64,000 bases of DNA from Streptomyces populi (GTDB taxonomy: Bacteria; Actinomycetota; Actinomycetes; Streptomycetales; Streptomycetaceae). Below are positions 1 through 7,658 of the stretch, piece by piece. The stretch covers positions 1-64,000 of the forward strand of contig NZ_KZ626840.1 of assembly GCF_002911015.1 (NCBI RefSeq). Reading direction: 5' to 3'. The notes under the pieces are model-generated. The model worked only from the letters and a program-made list of their open reading frames with translations, did not search any database and had not been told where the DNA came from. Within the stretch, counting starts at the first letter, position 1, and every line of letters starts with the position of its first letter. Made by a program: the position numbers and the translations under genes.

Positions 1-72
1 TGTCGCGGCCCGCGGTATGAGCGGAGCGAGTAACTCCCACTCCAGATCGGTGAGTTCATGTCGACGTATCAC
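1..72 (-). CDS. IS5-family transposase, N-terminal part (runs off the window)
   Basis: From a GTG at 72 the minus strand reads V-I-R-R-H-E-L-T-D-L-E-W-E-L-L-A-P-L-I-P-R-A-A and stays open to the window edge. The HELTD-x-EWELLAPLIP signature is the usual N-terminus of Streptomyces IS5-family (DDE) transposases, just before the helix-turn-helix. Only 24 codons are visible, so integrity and the catalytic DDE residues cannot be judged. An ATG a few bases upstream is in another frame and hits a stop at once. Confidence 0.72.
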   Translation of the reverse strand, partial: MIRRHELTDLEWELLAPLIPRAAT

Positions 73-117
73 CCCACCATGATCCACCACGCGATGATCT
101 TTGAAGACGGACCCTAG
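1..117 (-). mobile_element. End of an IS5-family insertion sequence, cut by the window edge
   Basis: The first 72 bases on the minus strand encode the N-terminus of an IS5-type transposase. The non-coding stretch up to about 117 then looks like the terminal region of the element. It ends in CTAG, directly against the stop codon of the neighbouring acyltransferase. The exact terminal inverted repeat cannot be confirmed because the other end lies outside the window. The assignment rests on the transposase fragment; the boundary is inferred. Confidence 0.65.
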
Positions 118-777
118 TCACATCCCGGCGACCGTTCGCCCCTCCCGGCGGGCAGGGGCGCCGGGGATCCTCCCCGGGAAAACCGCCTCCCGGGCCAGGA
201 AGGCGAGTTGGGCCCGCTTCTCGGGGAGGTACACGTCGGGCAGGTCGACCTCCGGCAGCACGACCACCGGGCCCGGGGTGAAGCCCTGGCGGTGGAAGCG
301 GGCGATGGCCTTCTCGTTGCGCACGTCGGGATCGACCACGACGCGATCGCGGTCCAGGCCCAGCAGGACGTACGACGCGGCCGCGCTCAGCAGGGCGGCG
401 GTCCAGCCGGGACGGCCGCCGCCCGGTCCGGCCGGCGCGAGCAGCAGGTGGACGCCGATGTCGCCGGGTTCGACCGGGTAGCACTCGCCGACCCGGTCGG
501 CCGCCGGCTCGTACGTCTGGAGCAGCGCGACCGGCTCACCGTCCTTCACGAGAAGGTGGGCGTGGTGGGTGTCGAGCGTCTCCATGTGGGCGTATGTCGA
601 GGCGACTTGGTCTTCGGTCAGATCCTCCATGCCCCAGAAGGCGGCCCGGTCCGCGCTCACCCAGCCGTGGACCACCGGAGCGTCGAGCCCGGCGTCCAGG
701 GGCAGGACACGGACGGTGCCGTATCCGTCGACGAACTGCTCGTGCAGGACCGCGCGCGCGGCGTATCTGTCGGACAT
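118..777 (-). CDS. GNAT acyltransferase of the siderophore type (IucB/MbtK-like)
   Basis: This 219-residue protein has the Acetyltransf_8 signature seen in IucB, AlcB and MbtK. There is an early HGWVSADRAAFWGM motif, a central EPAADRVGECYPVEPGDIGVH segment and a C-terminal 'RNEKAIARFHRQGF' acetyl-CoA-binding region. Family members acylate hydroxylamino groups during hydroxamate siderophore assembly. ATG 777 is preferred over upstream starts because a GAGGGAGA ribosome site lies just before it. It diverges from a siderophore-interacting protein, and the shared intergenic region carries a textbook iron box, so repression by a DmdR/IdeR regulator in iron-replete cells is likely. Its stop codon abuts the insertion-sequence end, so the natural C-terminus may have been changed. 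Family is confident; the exact substrate is not visible. Confidence 0.85.
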   Translation of the reverse strand: MSDRYAARAVLHEQFVDGYGTVRVLPLDAGLDAPVVHGWVSADRAAFWGMEDLTEDQVASTYAHMETLDTHHAHLLVKDGEPVALLQTYEPAADRVGECYPVEPGDIGVHLLLAPAGPGGGRPGWTAALLSAAASYVLLGLDRDRVVVDPDVRNEKAIARFHRQGFTPGPVVVLPEVDLPDVYLPEKRAQLAFLAREAVFPGRIPGAPARREGRTVAGM

Positions 778-853
778 CGGTCTCCCTCGTTCGGCCGGTC
801 GCGGGCGCGCTCCGGCGGCTTCCTGTGACCCTCCTGTGCGCCACCCGGACATA

Positions 854-872
854 TTAGGTTAGGCTCGCCTAA
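854..872. promoter_or_regulatory. Iron box (DmdR/IdeR/DtxR-type operator)
   Basis: TTAGGTTAGGCTCGCCTAA matches the 19-bp actinobacterial iron box at all but about one position. It lies between the divergent acyltransferase and siderophore-interacting-protein genes, so one operator probably controls both. Binding of a DmdR-type repressor loaded with Fe(II) is inferred from the family consensus. Confidence 0.9.
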
Positions 873-913
873 CTAATTACCGGGGTGCAGTCGTACCGAA
901 GGGCGAGGAAGTC

Positions 914-1639
914 ATGGGGCAGGCGCAAGGGCGGGGTTGGGAAGGCGCGGTTCTCAAACTCCTGCGCGCGAAGGACTACGTGTTCACCGTGACGGGCGCG
1001 GAGAACGTCACCGCGGAGTACCGAAGGGTGCGCTTCACCGACGGCGGCATGCTGGCGGTGACCGGCGTCCACCCGACGATGTGGGTGCGGCTGTGGTTCG
1101 ACAACGCGGGCAAGCCGCACCAGCGGGCGTACACCCTGGTCGACCCCGATCCGGCGGCCGGTACCTTCAGCCTGGAGTTCGCCCTGCACGAGGGACGCGC
1201 GAGCGACTGGGCCAGGGCGGCGGAGCCCGGCGACACCATCGAGGCGACGGTCCAGGGCACGGGCTTCGAACACCCCGCGCCCGCGCCCTCACACGTCATC
1301 GCCGTGGCCGACGCCGCTTCCCTGCCCGCCCTCAACTCCCTGCTCACCACGCTGGGCCCGGTCCCCGCGACGGTCTGGTTCGAGGGCAGTCTGGAGGGCC
1401 TGCCCTGCCGGACCGCCCCCCACCACGACGTACGGCAGGTGGCACGCCGGGACGCCGGGCGCCATCTGGTCGAAGAGGTGAAGGCGGGCCTGCCCGAGCT
1501 GCTGAAGGACTGCCCGCACCCCTACGTGTGGATCGCGTGCGACACGGCGACCACGCGCGCGCTGTCGGCACACGTCCGCAAGGAATTGTCCGTGCCCAGG
1601 CAGCGGGTCAACGCGCTCGGGTACTGGCGGGCGGACTGA
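914..1639 (+). CDS. Siderophore-interacting protein (FAD-dependent ferric-siderophore reductase)
   Basis: This 241-residue protein has the layout of the SIP/ViuB family. An N-terminal FAD-binding beta-barrel carries the R-x-Y-T motif (RAYTLVDPDP) at about residue 76. A C-terminal NAD(P)H-binding half ends in the family signature GYWRAD. Members release iron by reducing cytoplasmic ferric siderophores. ATG 914 follows a GAGGAA ribosome site. The iron box 42 bases upstream predicts induction under iron starvation together with the divergent acyltransferase. No siderophore transporter is adjacent, so uptake must be encoded elsewhere. Confidence 0.93.
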   Translation: MGQAQGRGWEGAVLKLLRAKDYVFTVTGAENVTAEYRRVRFTDGGMLAVTGVHPTMWVRLWFDNAGKPHQRAYTLVDPDPAAGTFSLEFALHEGRASDWARAAEPGDTIEATVQGTGFEHPAPAPSHVIAVADAASLPALNSLLTTLGPVPATVWFEGSLEGLPCRTAPHHDVRQVARRDAGRHLVEEVKAGLPELLKDCPHPYVWIACDTATTRALSAHVRKELSVPRQRVNALGYWRAD

Positions 1640-1665
1640 GCGCACCCGCGTGACCGGGCAGAAGG

Positions 1666-1738
1666 GGGCCGTCCACGGCACGGCCGGCCGAGGCCGGGCC
1701 CGCCGTCCCGGAGCGCCCGGCCGTGCCGTGGACGGCCC
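1666..1738 (+). terminator. Very strong hairpin after the siderophore-interacting protein
   Basis: Arms 1666-1687 and 1717-1738 are perfectly complementary over 22 bp (starting GGGCCGTCCACGGC) around a GC-rich 29-nt loop. There is no U-tract, as is usual for Streptomyces terminators. It follows the stop codon at 1639 by 26 bases. Confidence 0.75.
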
Positions 1739-1858
1739 GTCCGGTACCCGACCGCGCCACGAGCGGTCCGTCCACCCGCACCGTGGTCCTGCCGCCCCGC
1801 TCCCGGTACCGCCCGTTCGGCGGCGCTGAAAACGGGGCGCGCCAGGAACCCATCCACC

Positions 1859-2467
1859 ATGCAGTCCCTCACGCCGTACGCCGCCGTCGCCCGCCGAGCC
1901 GCATCCGCATCCGCAGGCGTCGCCCCACCCGCGGCCGTGGAACCCGAGCGCCCTGCCGGACCTCCTGAACCTCCCGGCGACGGTCTGGAGGCCCGTCTGG
2001 CCGCGGTCAAAGAGGAGATGGACGCCCGTCTCGCACTGGCGGCCGTCGCCTACGAGGTCAACACGGCGCACATCGAGACGCCCCCGGTCGACTGGACCCG
2101 GATCGGCGCTCCACCGGCTCCCGCCGTGCTGCCCCCCACCACTCCCCCGGGCCCCGCCCCGGACGCCACACCCGTCGCGGCGCTCCTGCACCGGGCATCG
2201 CTGCGGCTGCGGACGGACGGCTGGTGCGCGGGAACGCTGACGGACGAATACGGCTCGCTGTGTTCGCAGGGCGCGATCCGCAAGGAGTCGGGCGGCGACC
2301 GGAACCTCGAGGCACAGGCCATGGCGGTACTGCTGGAAGCGATCCGCAGACGGTTCGGCCCCCACGTGGAATCCGTACCGTCCTTCAACGACTCCTGGGC
2401 CGACGGCCGGGAGCCGACCCGCATGCTGGAACAGGCCTCCGTCCTGGCCGACGCGCGCGGCGTCTGA
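1859..2467 (+). CDS. DUF6197-like protein, function unknown
   Basis: This 202-residue soluble protein has a disordered Ala/Pro-rich first third and a short charged helix (about 45-70). The C-terminal domain (about 105-195) carries 'LRLRTDGWCAGTLTDEYGSLCSQGAIR', the W-x-x-G...C-x-x-GA pattern of DUF6197. Such proteins are common in Streptomyces and no activity is established. The ATG at 1859 lacks a strong ribosome site, and a later start cannot be excluded because the N-terminus is low-complexity. It is convergent with the AlkB-like gene, 39 bases apart. Confidence 0.7.
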   Translation: MQSLTPYAAVARRAASASAGVAPPAAVEPERPAGPPEPPGDGLEARLAAVKEEMDARLALAAVAYEVNTAHIETPPVDWTRIGAPPAPAVLPPTTPPGPAPDATPVAALLHRASLRLRTDGWCAGTLTDEYGSLCSQGAIRKESGGDRNLEAQAMAVLLEAIRRRFGPHVESVPSFNDSWADGREPTRMLEQASVLADARGV

Positions 2468-2506
2468 ACCCGCGGACCGAACGGCCGACCGGCCTCGCAG
2501 CCGCCG

Positions 2507-3133
2507 TCAGGCAGGACCGAGGACGGTGCGGAACGTCACCGACACGCGTCGGCCGCGAGGGACCCTGCCTCCGCCCTCCGGGTCGCTCTTGCGAGCGGCG
2601 ATGCCGTGGCGCCAGTCGTACCGGGCCGGCCCCGTCATCACGCAGAGGCTGCCGGGAGCCAGCCGCACGGAGATCTTCCTCCCCTCCTCGGGACGGGTGA
2701 AGTCCATGACGCAGCCGGAGCCGAGGGACATCGCGGCGACGACCGGCCCGAAGCAGGGCACGCAGTCGACGTGGGCGCTGATGCCCTGGCCCGGCTGGTA
2801 CTCGTTGACGATGACCTGGTCCGCCCGCCGGTCCATGACCCCTTCCCGGGCCAGCCGCTCGGCCTGCTGGAGCGCCCACGACGGCAGGGGCGGTACGGCG
2901 GCTGCCTCCCGAGGGGCCGCCGGCACGGAGCGCCGGCCGTAGTCGTACCGGTGGCCGTAGTGCTGGACCCGCCGTCTGAGTTCCGTCGACCACGCCCCGG
3001 TCTCGATCCGCGCGAGCATCTCCTGGCACGCGTCGGGGGCGAGCCAATCGGCGATGTAACGCAACCCCGGGACGGGGACGGAAGCCGCCTCGTCACCCGC
3101 GTCGAAGGACAACCGCCCAAGACCCTCAGTCAT
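2507..3133 (-). CDS. AlkB-like 2-oxoglutarate/Fe(II) dioxygenase
   Basis: This 208-residue protein carries the full AlkB catalytic set. H121-V-D123 follows NEYQPGQGI, the distal iron ligand H176 is in RYDWRHGI, and the 2-oxoglutarate-binding R-x5-R is R196...R202. AlkB proteins oxidatively remove alkyl groups from nucleic acids, or in some lineages from protein or small substrates. The length fits the single-domain bacterial and ALKBH-like type. It is transcribed alone, with a clear ATG start. Repair of alkylated DNA or RNA is the family expectation; the substrate cannot be read from sequence. Confidence 0.88.
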   Translation of the reverse strand: MTEGLGRLSFDAGDEAASVPVPGLRYIADWLAPDACQEMLARIETGAWSTELRRRVQHYGHRYDYGRRSVPAAPREAAAVPPLPSWALQQAERLAREGVMDRRADQVIVNEYQPGQGISAHVDCVPCFGPVVAAMSLGSGCVMDFTRPEEGRKISVRLAPGSLCVMTGPARYDWRHGIAARKSDPEGGGRVPRGRRVSVTFRTVLGPA

Positions 3134-3211
3134 GTCCGAAGAGTAGCCAGCCCCACTGACAGGCCACTGTTCGAGCGGCCGAGGGAGGGGCCGGGGCCGG
3201 AAGCGGCGGTC

Positions 3212-4057
3212 TCACCGGAACGCGCCGACGTACCGCCGGGCCCAGTCGGCGAACGTCCGGGGCGCGCGGCCGAGGACCCGCTCGACATCGGGGCTGACGC
3301 GCCGCTCGGCGGGGGTGGGGTCGCCGAGGATGGCCAGCGTGGTCTCGACCACGGGCTCGGGCATGAACCGCAGCATCTGCGCGCGGGCCTCGTCGCGGGT
3401 CTGCTCGATGAACCGGACGGGTTCGCCGAGCGCGTCGGCGATCGCTCCGGCCCGCTGCCGGGGCGTACTGGGCGCGGGCCCGGTCAGCTCGTAGAACCGC
3501 CCGGCGTGACCGTCCTCCCGCAGGGTCACGGCGGCGACCTCGGCGATGTCGTCCGGGTCGATCGTCGGCAGGCCGATGTCGGCGAACGGCGCGGCGACGG
3601 TCCTTCGGGCGCGGACCGACTCGGCCCAGGCGTACGCGTTGGAGTCGAAGCCTCCGGGCCGCAGGATCGTCCAGGTCAGACCCGACTGCCGGACGGCGTC
3701 CTCGATGGAGCGCGCCGTGTCCCCGTGCGACACCGACTCGGGCCGGGTCGCGACTCCTTGGGAGGACAACAGGACGACTCGTCCGACACCGCCGGCCTTG
3801 GCGACGTCGAGGATGTCTCGCGGGTTCAGCAAGTGCGCGCCGGGACCCCCGTTCTGCAGGAACAGCGCGTCGGCCCCGTCGAACACGGGCCGAAGGCTCT
3901 CGGGATCGGCCAGGTCCGCCCGTGCGTGCGCGACTCCCTCCGGCACGTCCGCGCCCGAGATCCTCCGGGACGTCGCGGTCACCCGCACACCCGTCGCCGC
4001 GAGGATCCGGACGAGCGACCGGCCCACGTTGCCGGTCGCCCCCGTCACTACGAACAT
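3212..4057 (-). CDS. NmrA-type NAD(P)-binding oxidoreductase
   Basis: This is a 281-residue Rossmann protein. The N-terminus FVVTGATGNVGRSLV gives the G-x-x-G-x-x-G dinucleotide motif, and the fold continues through 'GADALFLQNGG' and 'VVLLSSQGV'. It matches NmrA/QorB-like atypical SDRs that act as NAD(P)H:quinone oxidoreductases or redox sensors. ATG 4057 is chosen because GGGAG lies six bases upstream; a TTG two codons earlier is the alternative. It is divergent from an HxlR regulator, the classic QorB/QorR arrangement, so quinone or electrophile stress control is a reasonable inference. Confidence 0.85.
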   Translation of the reverse strand: MFVVTGATGNVGRSLVRILAATGVRVTATSRRISGADVPEGVAHARADLADPESLRPVFDGADALFLQNGGPGAHLLNPRDILDVAKAGGVGRVVLLSSQGVATRPESVSHGDTARSIEDAVRQSGLTWTILRPGGFDSNAYAWAESVRARRTVAAPFADIGLPTIDPDDIAEVAAVTLREDGHAGRFYELTGPAPSTPRQRAGAIADALGEPVRFIEQTRDEARAQMLRFMPEPVVETTLAILGDPTPAERRVSPDVERVLGRAPRTFADWARRYVGAFR

Positions 4058-4167
4058 GAACAACTCCCGTGTCGATTCAGCATGGTCGACCCGCCCGAAG
4101 CGGGCGGGACGGCCGTCCGGAGAACCGCTCTCCGGGCGACACGGGGACGCTAACAGCGCCGATATAG

Positions 4168-4177
4168 TAGGTACCTA
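4168..4177. promoter_or_regulatory. Candidate HxlR operator (TAGGTACCTA palindrome)
   Basis: A perfect 10-bp palindrome, TAGGTACCTA, sits in the AT-richer middle of the region between the divergent NmrA-type and HxlR genes. HxlR regulators usually bind TA-rich inverted repeats in exactly this position. The assignment is by position and symmetry only. Confidence 0.5.
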
Positions 4178-4206
4178 GAGGAAAGCGACTATCCCGAAGG
4201 ATGCCT

Positions 4207-4599
4207 ATGGCCGACAACGCCGGCTGGACGGCCGCCGCCGCGACCGACCCGCAACTCGCCTGTCCGACCAGCGGAGTCGTGGACATCGTGTTCAGCCGGT
4301 GGACCACCCCGATCCTGTGGACCCTCAACACGCACGGCCGGCTCCGCTTCGTCGAGCTGGAACGACTGATCGGCACGATCACGCCGAAGGTGCTGACCCA
4401 GCGGCTGAGGCAGCTGGAACGCGACGGCATGGTCGTCCGCACGTACCACCCGGAAGTCCCCCCTCGGGTCGAGTACGAGATCAGCGAGCTGGGCCGCAGC
4501 CTGGCCCCCCTCTTCGCGCACCTCGCCGAATGGGCCGCCGCCAACCTGGACAAGGTCGAACAGGCGCGGCACGACTACGACACCGACACGCCCCGGTAG
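4207..4599 (+). CDS. HxlR-family winged-helix transcriptional regulator
   Basis: This protein of about 130 residues shows the HxlR pattern: an N-terminal CPTSGVVDIVFSRWTTPILW segment followed by a winged helix (FVELERLIGTITPKVLTQRLRQLERDGMV). The wing ends RTYHPEVPPRVEYEISELG. The single Cys at the domain start matches the thiol used for quinone or diamide sensing in QorR/HypR-type members. GAAGG at 4196-4200 is ideally spaced for ATG 4207 but touches ATG 4201, so 4207 is preferred. It probably represses itself and the divergent NmrA-type oxidoreductase. Confidence 0.9.
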   Translation: MADNAGWTAAAATDPQLACPTSGVVDIVFSRWTTPILWTLNTHGRLRFVELERLIGTITPKVLTQRLRQLERDGMVVRTYHPEVPPRVEYEISELGRSLAPLFAHLAEWAAANLDKVEQARHDYDTDTPR

Positions 4600-4822
4600 T
4601 GGACCGGCGAGAAAGCCCGGCCCCCGGCGAGACCCAAGCCGCACCTGGGACGCATGGAGCAACTTTCCTGGATTGACCGGGGTTCCGGGGTGCCGGAGGA
4701 TCGTCGGCGGGCGCGGACGGCCATCCGTACGGCGCCATCGCACGACGCCTTCATGCAACTCCGCACCGGCGAAGGCCCGGTGGGGGAACCCACCGAACCG
4801 TCACCGAAGGGACACGGACGCC

Positions 4823-5386
4823 ATGCCCGCCTTCCCCGCCGCGACCGATCAGGCGGTCGCCCTGCTGCGTCGGCTCGGCGCCGAGGACATCGCCCACCCC
4901 GGCGGCACCCTCCTGGCCCACCTCCAGCGCGTACAAGCACGGCTCGCGTCCTGGAACGCCCGCCCGGCCCTTCAACTCGCCGGCCTGTGCCACGCGTTCT
5001 ACGGCACGGACGGCTTCGCCACCGCGTTGCTCCCGCTGGACCGCCGCGACGACCTCGCGGCGGTGATCGGCGTCGAGGCGGAGGCCGTCGTGCACCTGTA
5101 CGCCTCATGCGACCGGAAGGCCACCTACCCGGCACTCGGCCGGGCCGACGCCGCCTTCCACGACAGGTTCACCGGCCGGTCCAGCCCTTTTGAACCGCAG
5201 TCGCGCCGGGACTTCGCCGAACTGTCGGCCGCCAACGAACTCGATCTCGCCGACATCGACTCCGCGTTCCGTGACAAGTGGGGACCCGAACTGCTCGCCC
5301 TGTTCACCAGGCTCCAGGACTCGCTGAGTTCCGACGCCCGGCTCGCGTGCCGCAGGGTGCTCACCCGGCCCGGCGGTCCGCGCTGA
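4823..5386 (+). CDS. DUF6817-like protein
   Basis: This is a 187-residue soluble protein. Its 'HPGGTLLAHLQRVQARLASW' and 'LAGLCHAFYGTDGF' motifs, then 'ASCDRKATYP', are characteristic of the DUF6817 family. Conserved His and Asp residues (HxxxH-like spacing in the first half, HAFYGTDGF) suggest a metal-dependent HD-like helical fold, but no activity is known to me. ATG 4823 follows GAAGGGA. It is flanked by a strong hairpin at 5454-5485 shared with the convergent gene. Confidence 0.75.
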   Translation: MPAFPAATDQAVALLRRLGAEDIAHPGGTLLAHLQRVQARLASWNARPALQLAGLCHAFYGTDGFATALLPLDRRDDLAAVIGVEAEAVVHLYASCDRKATYPALGRADAAFHDRFTGRSSPFEPQSRRDFAELSAANELDLADIDSAFRDKWGPELLALFTRLQDSLSSDARLACRRVLTRPGGPR

Positions 5387-5453
5387 TCCGTGCGCTCGGC
5401 CGAGCGGCTCCTTCCCGGGGCGCGCCACCCGCGGGTCGCGGGCCGACACGAAG

Positions 5454-5485
5454 AGACCCCGTCCCGATGTCCCGGGACGGGGTCT
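5454..5485. terminator. Bidirectional hairpin terminator
   Basis: AGACCCCGTCCCG and its complement form a perfect 13-bp stem around a six-base loop. The hairpin lies between the convergent DUF6817-like gene and the leftward-reading unit starting near 6110. It can serve both strands. Confidence 0.75.
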
Positions 5486-5499
5486 TCGCGGAGCGCCGG

Positions 5500-5537
5500 G
5501 CAGGCCTTGCACCTGCATTTCCCCGCAGGAAGCGGGG
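5500..5537. other. Tandem hairpins in a 397-bp gene-free gap, possible small RNA
   Basis: Two adjacent perfect hairpins occur: GCAGG-N7-CCTGC (5500-5516) and CCCCGC-N5-GCGGGG (5521-5537), just beyond the terminator at 5454-5485. Read on the minus strand, an AT-richer patch (5600-5610), these hairpins and the terminator would suit a short non-coding RNA of about 150 nt. The T-arm-like hairpin prompted a tRNA test, but no acceptor stem or anticodon arm fits. No convincing protein is encoded in 5387-5783. Confidence 0.3.
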
Positions 5538-5700
5538 CGTCTTTCCTTGGACCACCAACGCGTGCGCACCGGTACGGCTTCCACCGATCAGCTGCAAGAT
5601 CGATAATAGCAGTACCCGCGCCGGCCCCGCTCCACCGGGGAACTCGCCGAGACCCTGCGGTCCGCGGACGCCGAGATCCAGCGTCCGGTCGATCGGCCTG

Positions 5701-5740
5701 CCCTGCCGACGTCCCGCCCTGCCGACGTCCCGCCCTGCCG
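5701..5740. repeat. 16-bp tandem repeat, 2.5 copies
   Basis: CCCTGCCGACGTCCCG occurs at 5701 and 5717, with an eight-base partial copy at 5733. It lies in the intergenic region just beyond the 3' end of the minus-strand gene at 5784-6110. Probably simple slippage. Confidence 0.7.
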
Positions 5741-5783
5741 GCCCGCAGTCGGAACGGCGGCGAGGGCGGGTGTCACAGCCTCT

Positions 5784-6110
5784 CTACGACGCCGAAGGCG
5801 GCCCCTCGAGTTCGCGCCGCTTGGCGGCCAGCGCCCTCGCCAGCACCTTGTCCCGGAACGGGTTCGCGGGGCTCAGGGCCGTCGCCACCGCCACCGCCTC
5901 GTCCAGCAGGGCCATCCGCCGCTCGGGCAGGTCCCGCACCAGGGGTGAGGTGCTCGCCTCCACCAGGACGTACGCCAGCTTCGACCCGTACGCCTCCGGC
6001 TCGACCCGCGTCAGGATCCGGTAGATCCACAACCCTTCGACACCGCGCACCACCCGCCGGTTGGCACTCAGCAGCATGACCCTCGCCCGCATGACGATGT
6101 CCTGATCCAT
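5784..6110 (-). CDS. Conserved hypothetical protein (108 aa)
   Basis: From ATG 6110, preceded by GAAGGGGGAC, a 108-residue protein begins MDQDIVMRARVML. It contains 'NRRVVRGVEGLWIYRILTRVEPEAYGSKLAYVLVEAS' and ends in a basic helix. It is soluble and mostly helical, with no recognisable catalytic motif. The frame stays open upstream but becomes arginine-rich junk, so the internal start is preferred. No functional partner is visible. Confidence 0.65.
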   Translation of the reverse strand: MDQDIVMRARVMLLSANRRVVRGVEGLWIYRILTRVEPEAYGSKLAYVLVEASTSPLVRDLPERRMALLDEAVAVATALSPANPFRDKVLARALAAKRRELEGPPSAS

Positions 6111-6578
6111 CGGTCCGTCCCCCTTCGCTCCACCACTCCCGGCCCGCCCCGTCACACGACGAGGCAGCACGACGAACGCGCCGACAGCCCGATACGGGTG
6201 CCGGCACGCACGCCGGTGAGTGGATGACGACGAGTCTGCGGGCAGGCCGGTGCCCGTGCCAAGACCGAACGGACGTGCGCTCCGTCCTACCGCGAACGCC
6301 TCCGAGCAGGCATGATGGACCTGACACTCTCCCAGACCCCGTACCCCGAGGCGGACTTCGCCGTCACAGCGGCCGTGACCACTTGGGTGGAGAGGAATCG
6401 GACCGGCCCGCGTGGGGGCGCCTCGGCGGCAAGTCGCCCGCGCCCTTCCCACGAGTGCTTCATCTCGTACCGGACTGCCGCTCGGTCTCCGTGCTGTCCG
6501 AGAACGACCCGTCGGCATCGACGTACGACAGGACTCGCCGTACGCTTGCCGACTTCTGAGCGCACTTCGGGGGATCTC
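6111..6578. other. 468-bp region without a convincing gene
   Basis: Open frames are present on both strands, but their translations are compositionally biased and lack domains. It probably holds the promoters of the flanking divergent genes. No clear operator or repeat was seen. Confidence 0.5.
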
Positions 6579-7094
6579 ATGCACCGCTCCATCCGCCGTA
6601 CCGGCAAAGCCCTGGCTGTCGTCGTACTGCTCACCGGCATGGCAACGGCCTGTTCCGGCTCGCCCGCGGCGTCGAAGGCTCCGCGGCCCCGGAAGGCGAC
6701 GGGCTCCGCCGTCGCGCCCACGGCACAGCCGGCATCCCGGTCCGGCCGGGAGCGGCTGGACGAGGAGGCCCGCGACCTGCTCGGCGGGACGGACCCCTTG
6801 GCCTCGGACGAAGACTTCGTCCTGTCCGGCTCCCTCGCGATACCCGGACAGGACCTGGACGAGACCGTCGAGCCCGGCACCGCCCTGCGGGTGGAGGTGG
6901 CATGCGCGGGAGAGGGCACGGTCACCTTCACGGCCGTCTCGGGCACCGCCAGGAAAGCCGAGCGCGTCGACTGCACGCAGCCGATGACGAACAGGTTCCG
7001 CTTCACCACGGCCGGGCCGGGTCTCGCGATCCAGGCGGACTCCCCCGAGGCGGAAAGGGTGGGCACCGCCTACGTGGTGCGCCGCGTCACCTGA
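6579..7094 (+). CDS. Putative secreted lipoprotein
   Basis: This 171-residue protein starts at ATG 6579 after CGGGGGAT. A basic N-terminus and hydrophobic core (LAVVVLLTGMATAC) end at a likely lipidated Cys, C25, followed by a Ser/Ala/Pro-rich tether. The mature part (about 75-171) looks like a small beta-rich domain with two Cys residues (EVACAGEG and ERVDCTQP) that could form a disulfide. It is probably anchored on the outer face of the membrane. No enzymatic motif is seen. Confidence 0.8.
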   Translation: MHRSIRRTGKALAVVVLLTGMATACSGSPAASKAPRPRKATGSAVAPTAQPASRSGRERLDEEARDLLGGTDPLASDEDFVLSGSLAIPGQDLDETVEPGTALRVEVACAGEGTVTFTAVSGTARKAERVDCTQPMTNRFRFTTAGPGLAIQADSPEAERVGTAYVVRRVT

Positions 7095-7208
7095 CCGGAC
7101 GGACGCATCGCGAACGCGCGCTTGTCACCGAGGAAAGCCGCACGCCCGGGGCGAACCCCCGCCCGGCCCGGCGGTGACGCCGCCGGGTCCCGCCGGAATA
7201 CTGGGAGC

Positions 7209-7532
7209 ATGGCATTCCTCGTCTTCATGACCTTGCCCGGACTGGTCATCCTGCTGACGGCGCTGTCGTTCGTCGATCAGCTTCTGTTGCGAGCGAGCAA
7301 GGCCGGCGTCCTGCCCTGGCGCAACTCGGCGCGTCAGGGCCAGATCTCGGCGACCGGGTTCGAGCAGCTGCACGCGAGCCTTTCGCCGGGCAAGCAGACG
7401 GAACTCAAGGAGCGCCAGTCCGCCCTGCTGCTGCGCGACGACGAGGAGGACGGAGCACCTCCGAACCGGACCACGGTGGATCTCGCCGGAGGAACCGCGG
7501 TCGTCCGCATACCGAGTGCCGCCCGGCGGTAG
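7209..7532 (+). CDS. DUF6191-like small membrane protein
   Basis: This 107-residue protein has one N-terminal membrane helix (MAFLVFMTLPGLVILLTALSF) followed by a basic, polar cytoplasmic tail. The segment 'ISATGFEQLHASLSPGKQTELKERQSALLLRDDEEDGAPP' is typical of the actinobacterial DUF6191 family. Function is unknown. ATG 7209 fits the helix; upstream codons add only Arg/Pro-rich sequence. Confidence 0.72.
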   Translation: MAFLVFMTLPGLVILLTALSFVDQLLLRASKAGVLPWRNSARQGQISATGFEQLHASLSPGKQTELKERQSALLLRDDEEDGAPPNRTTVDLAGGTAVVRIPSAARR

Positions 7533-7658
7533 ACCCGGAGATCCCCGCCCCGGCGCATGCGCCGGACGGCGCCGCGGGCAGGTGCCCGGCCGACGGGCGG
7601 GACGCTCCCCGCTCGGCGGCGGCGCGTCGTCGCGGAGCACGTGCATAGGATCGCCTGC

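Noticed and set aside
2606..4153. 515-codon open frame across AlkB and NmrA genes
   Set aside because: It spans two well-supported opposite-strand genes and has no family features.
5495..5600. tRNA-like fold (T-arm-like hairpin GCAGG-N7-CCTGC)
   Set aside because: No matching acceptor stem or anticodon arm could be built; the T-loop deviates at a conserved position. Kept only as a possible small RNA.
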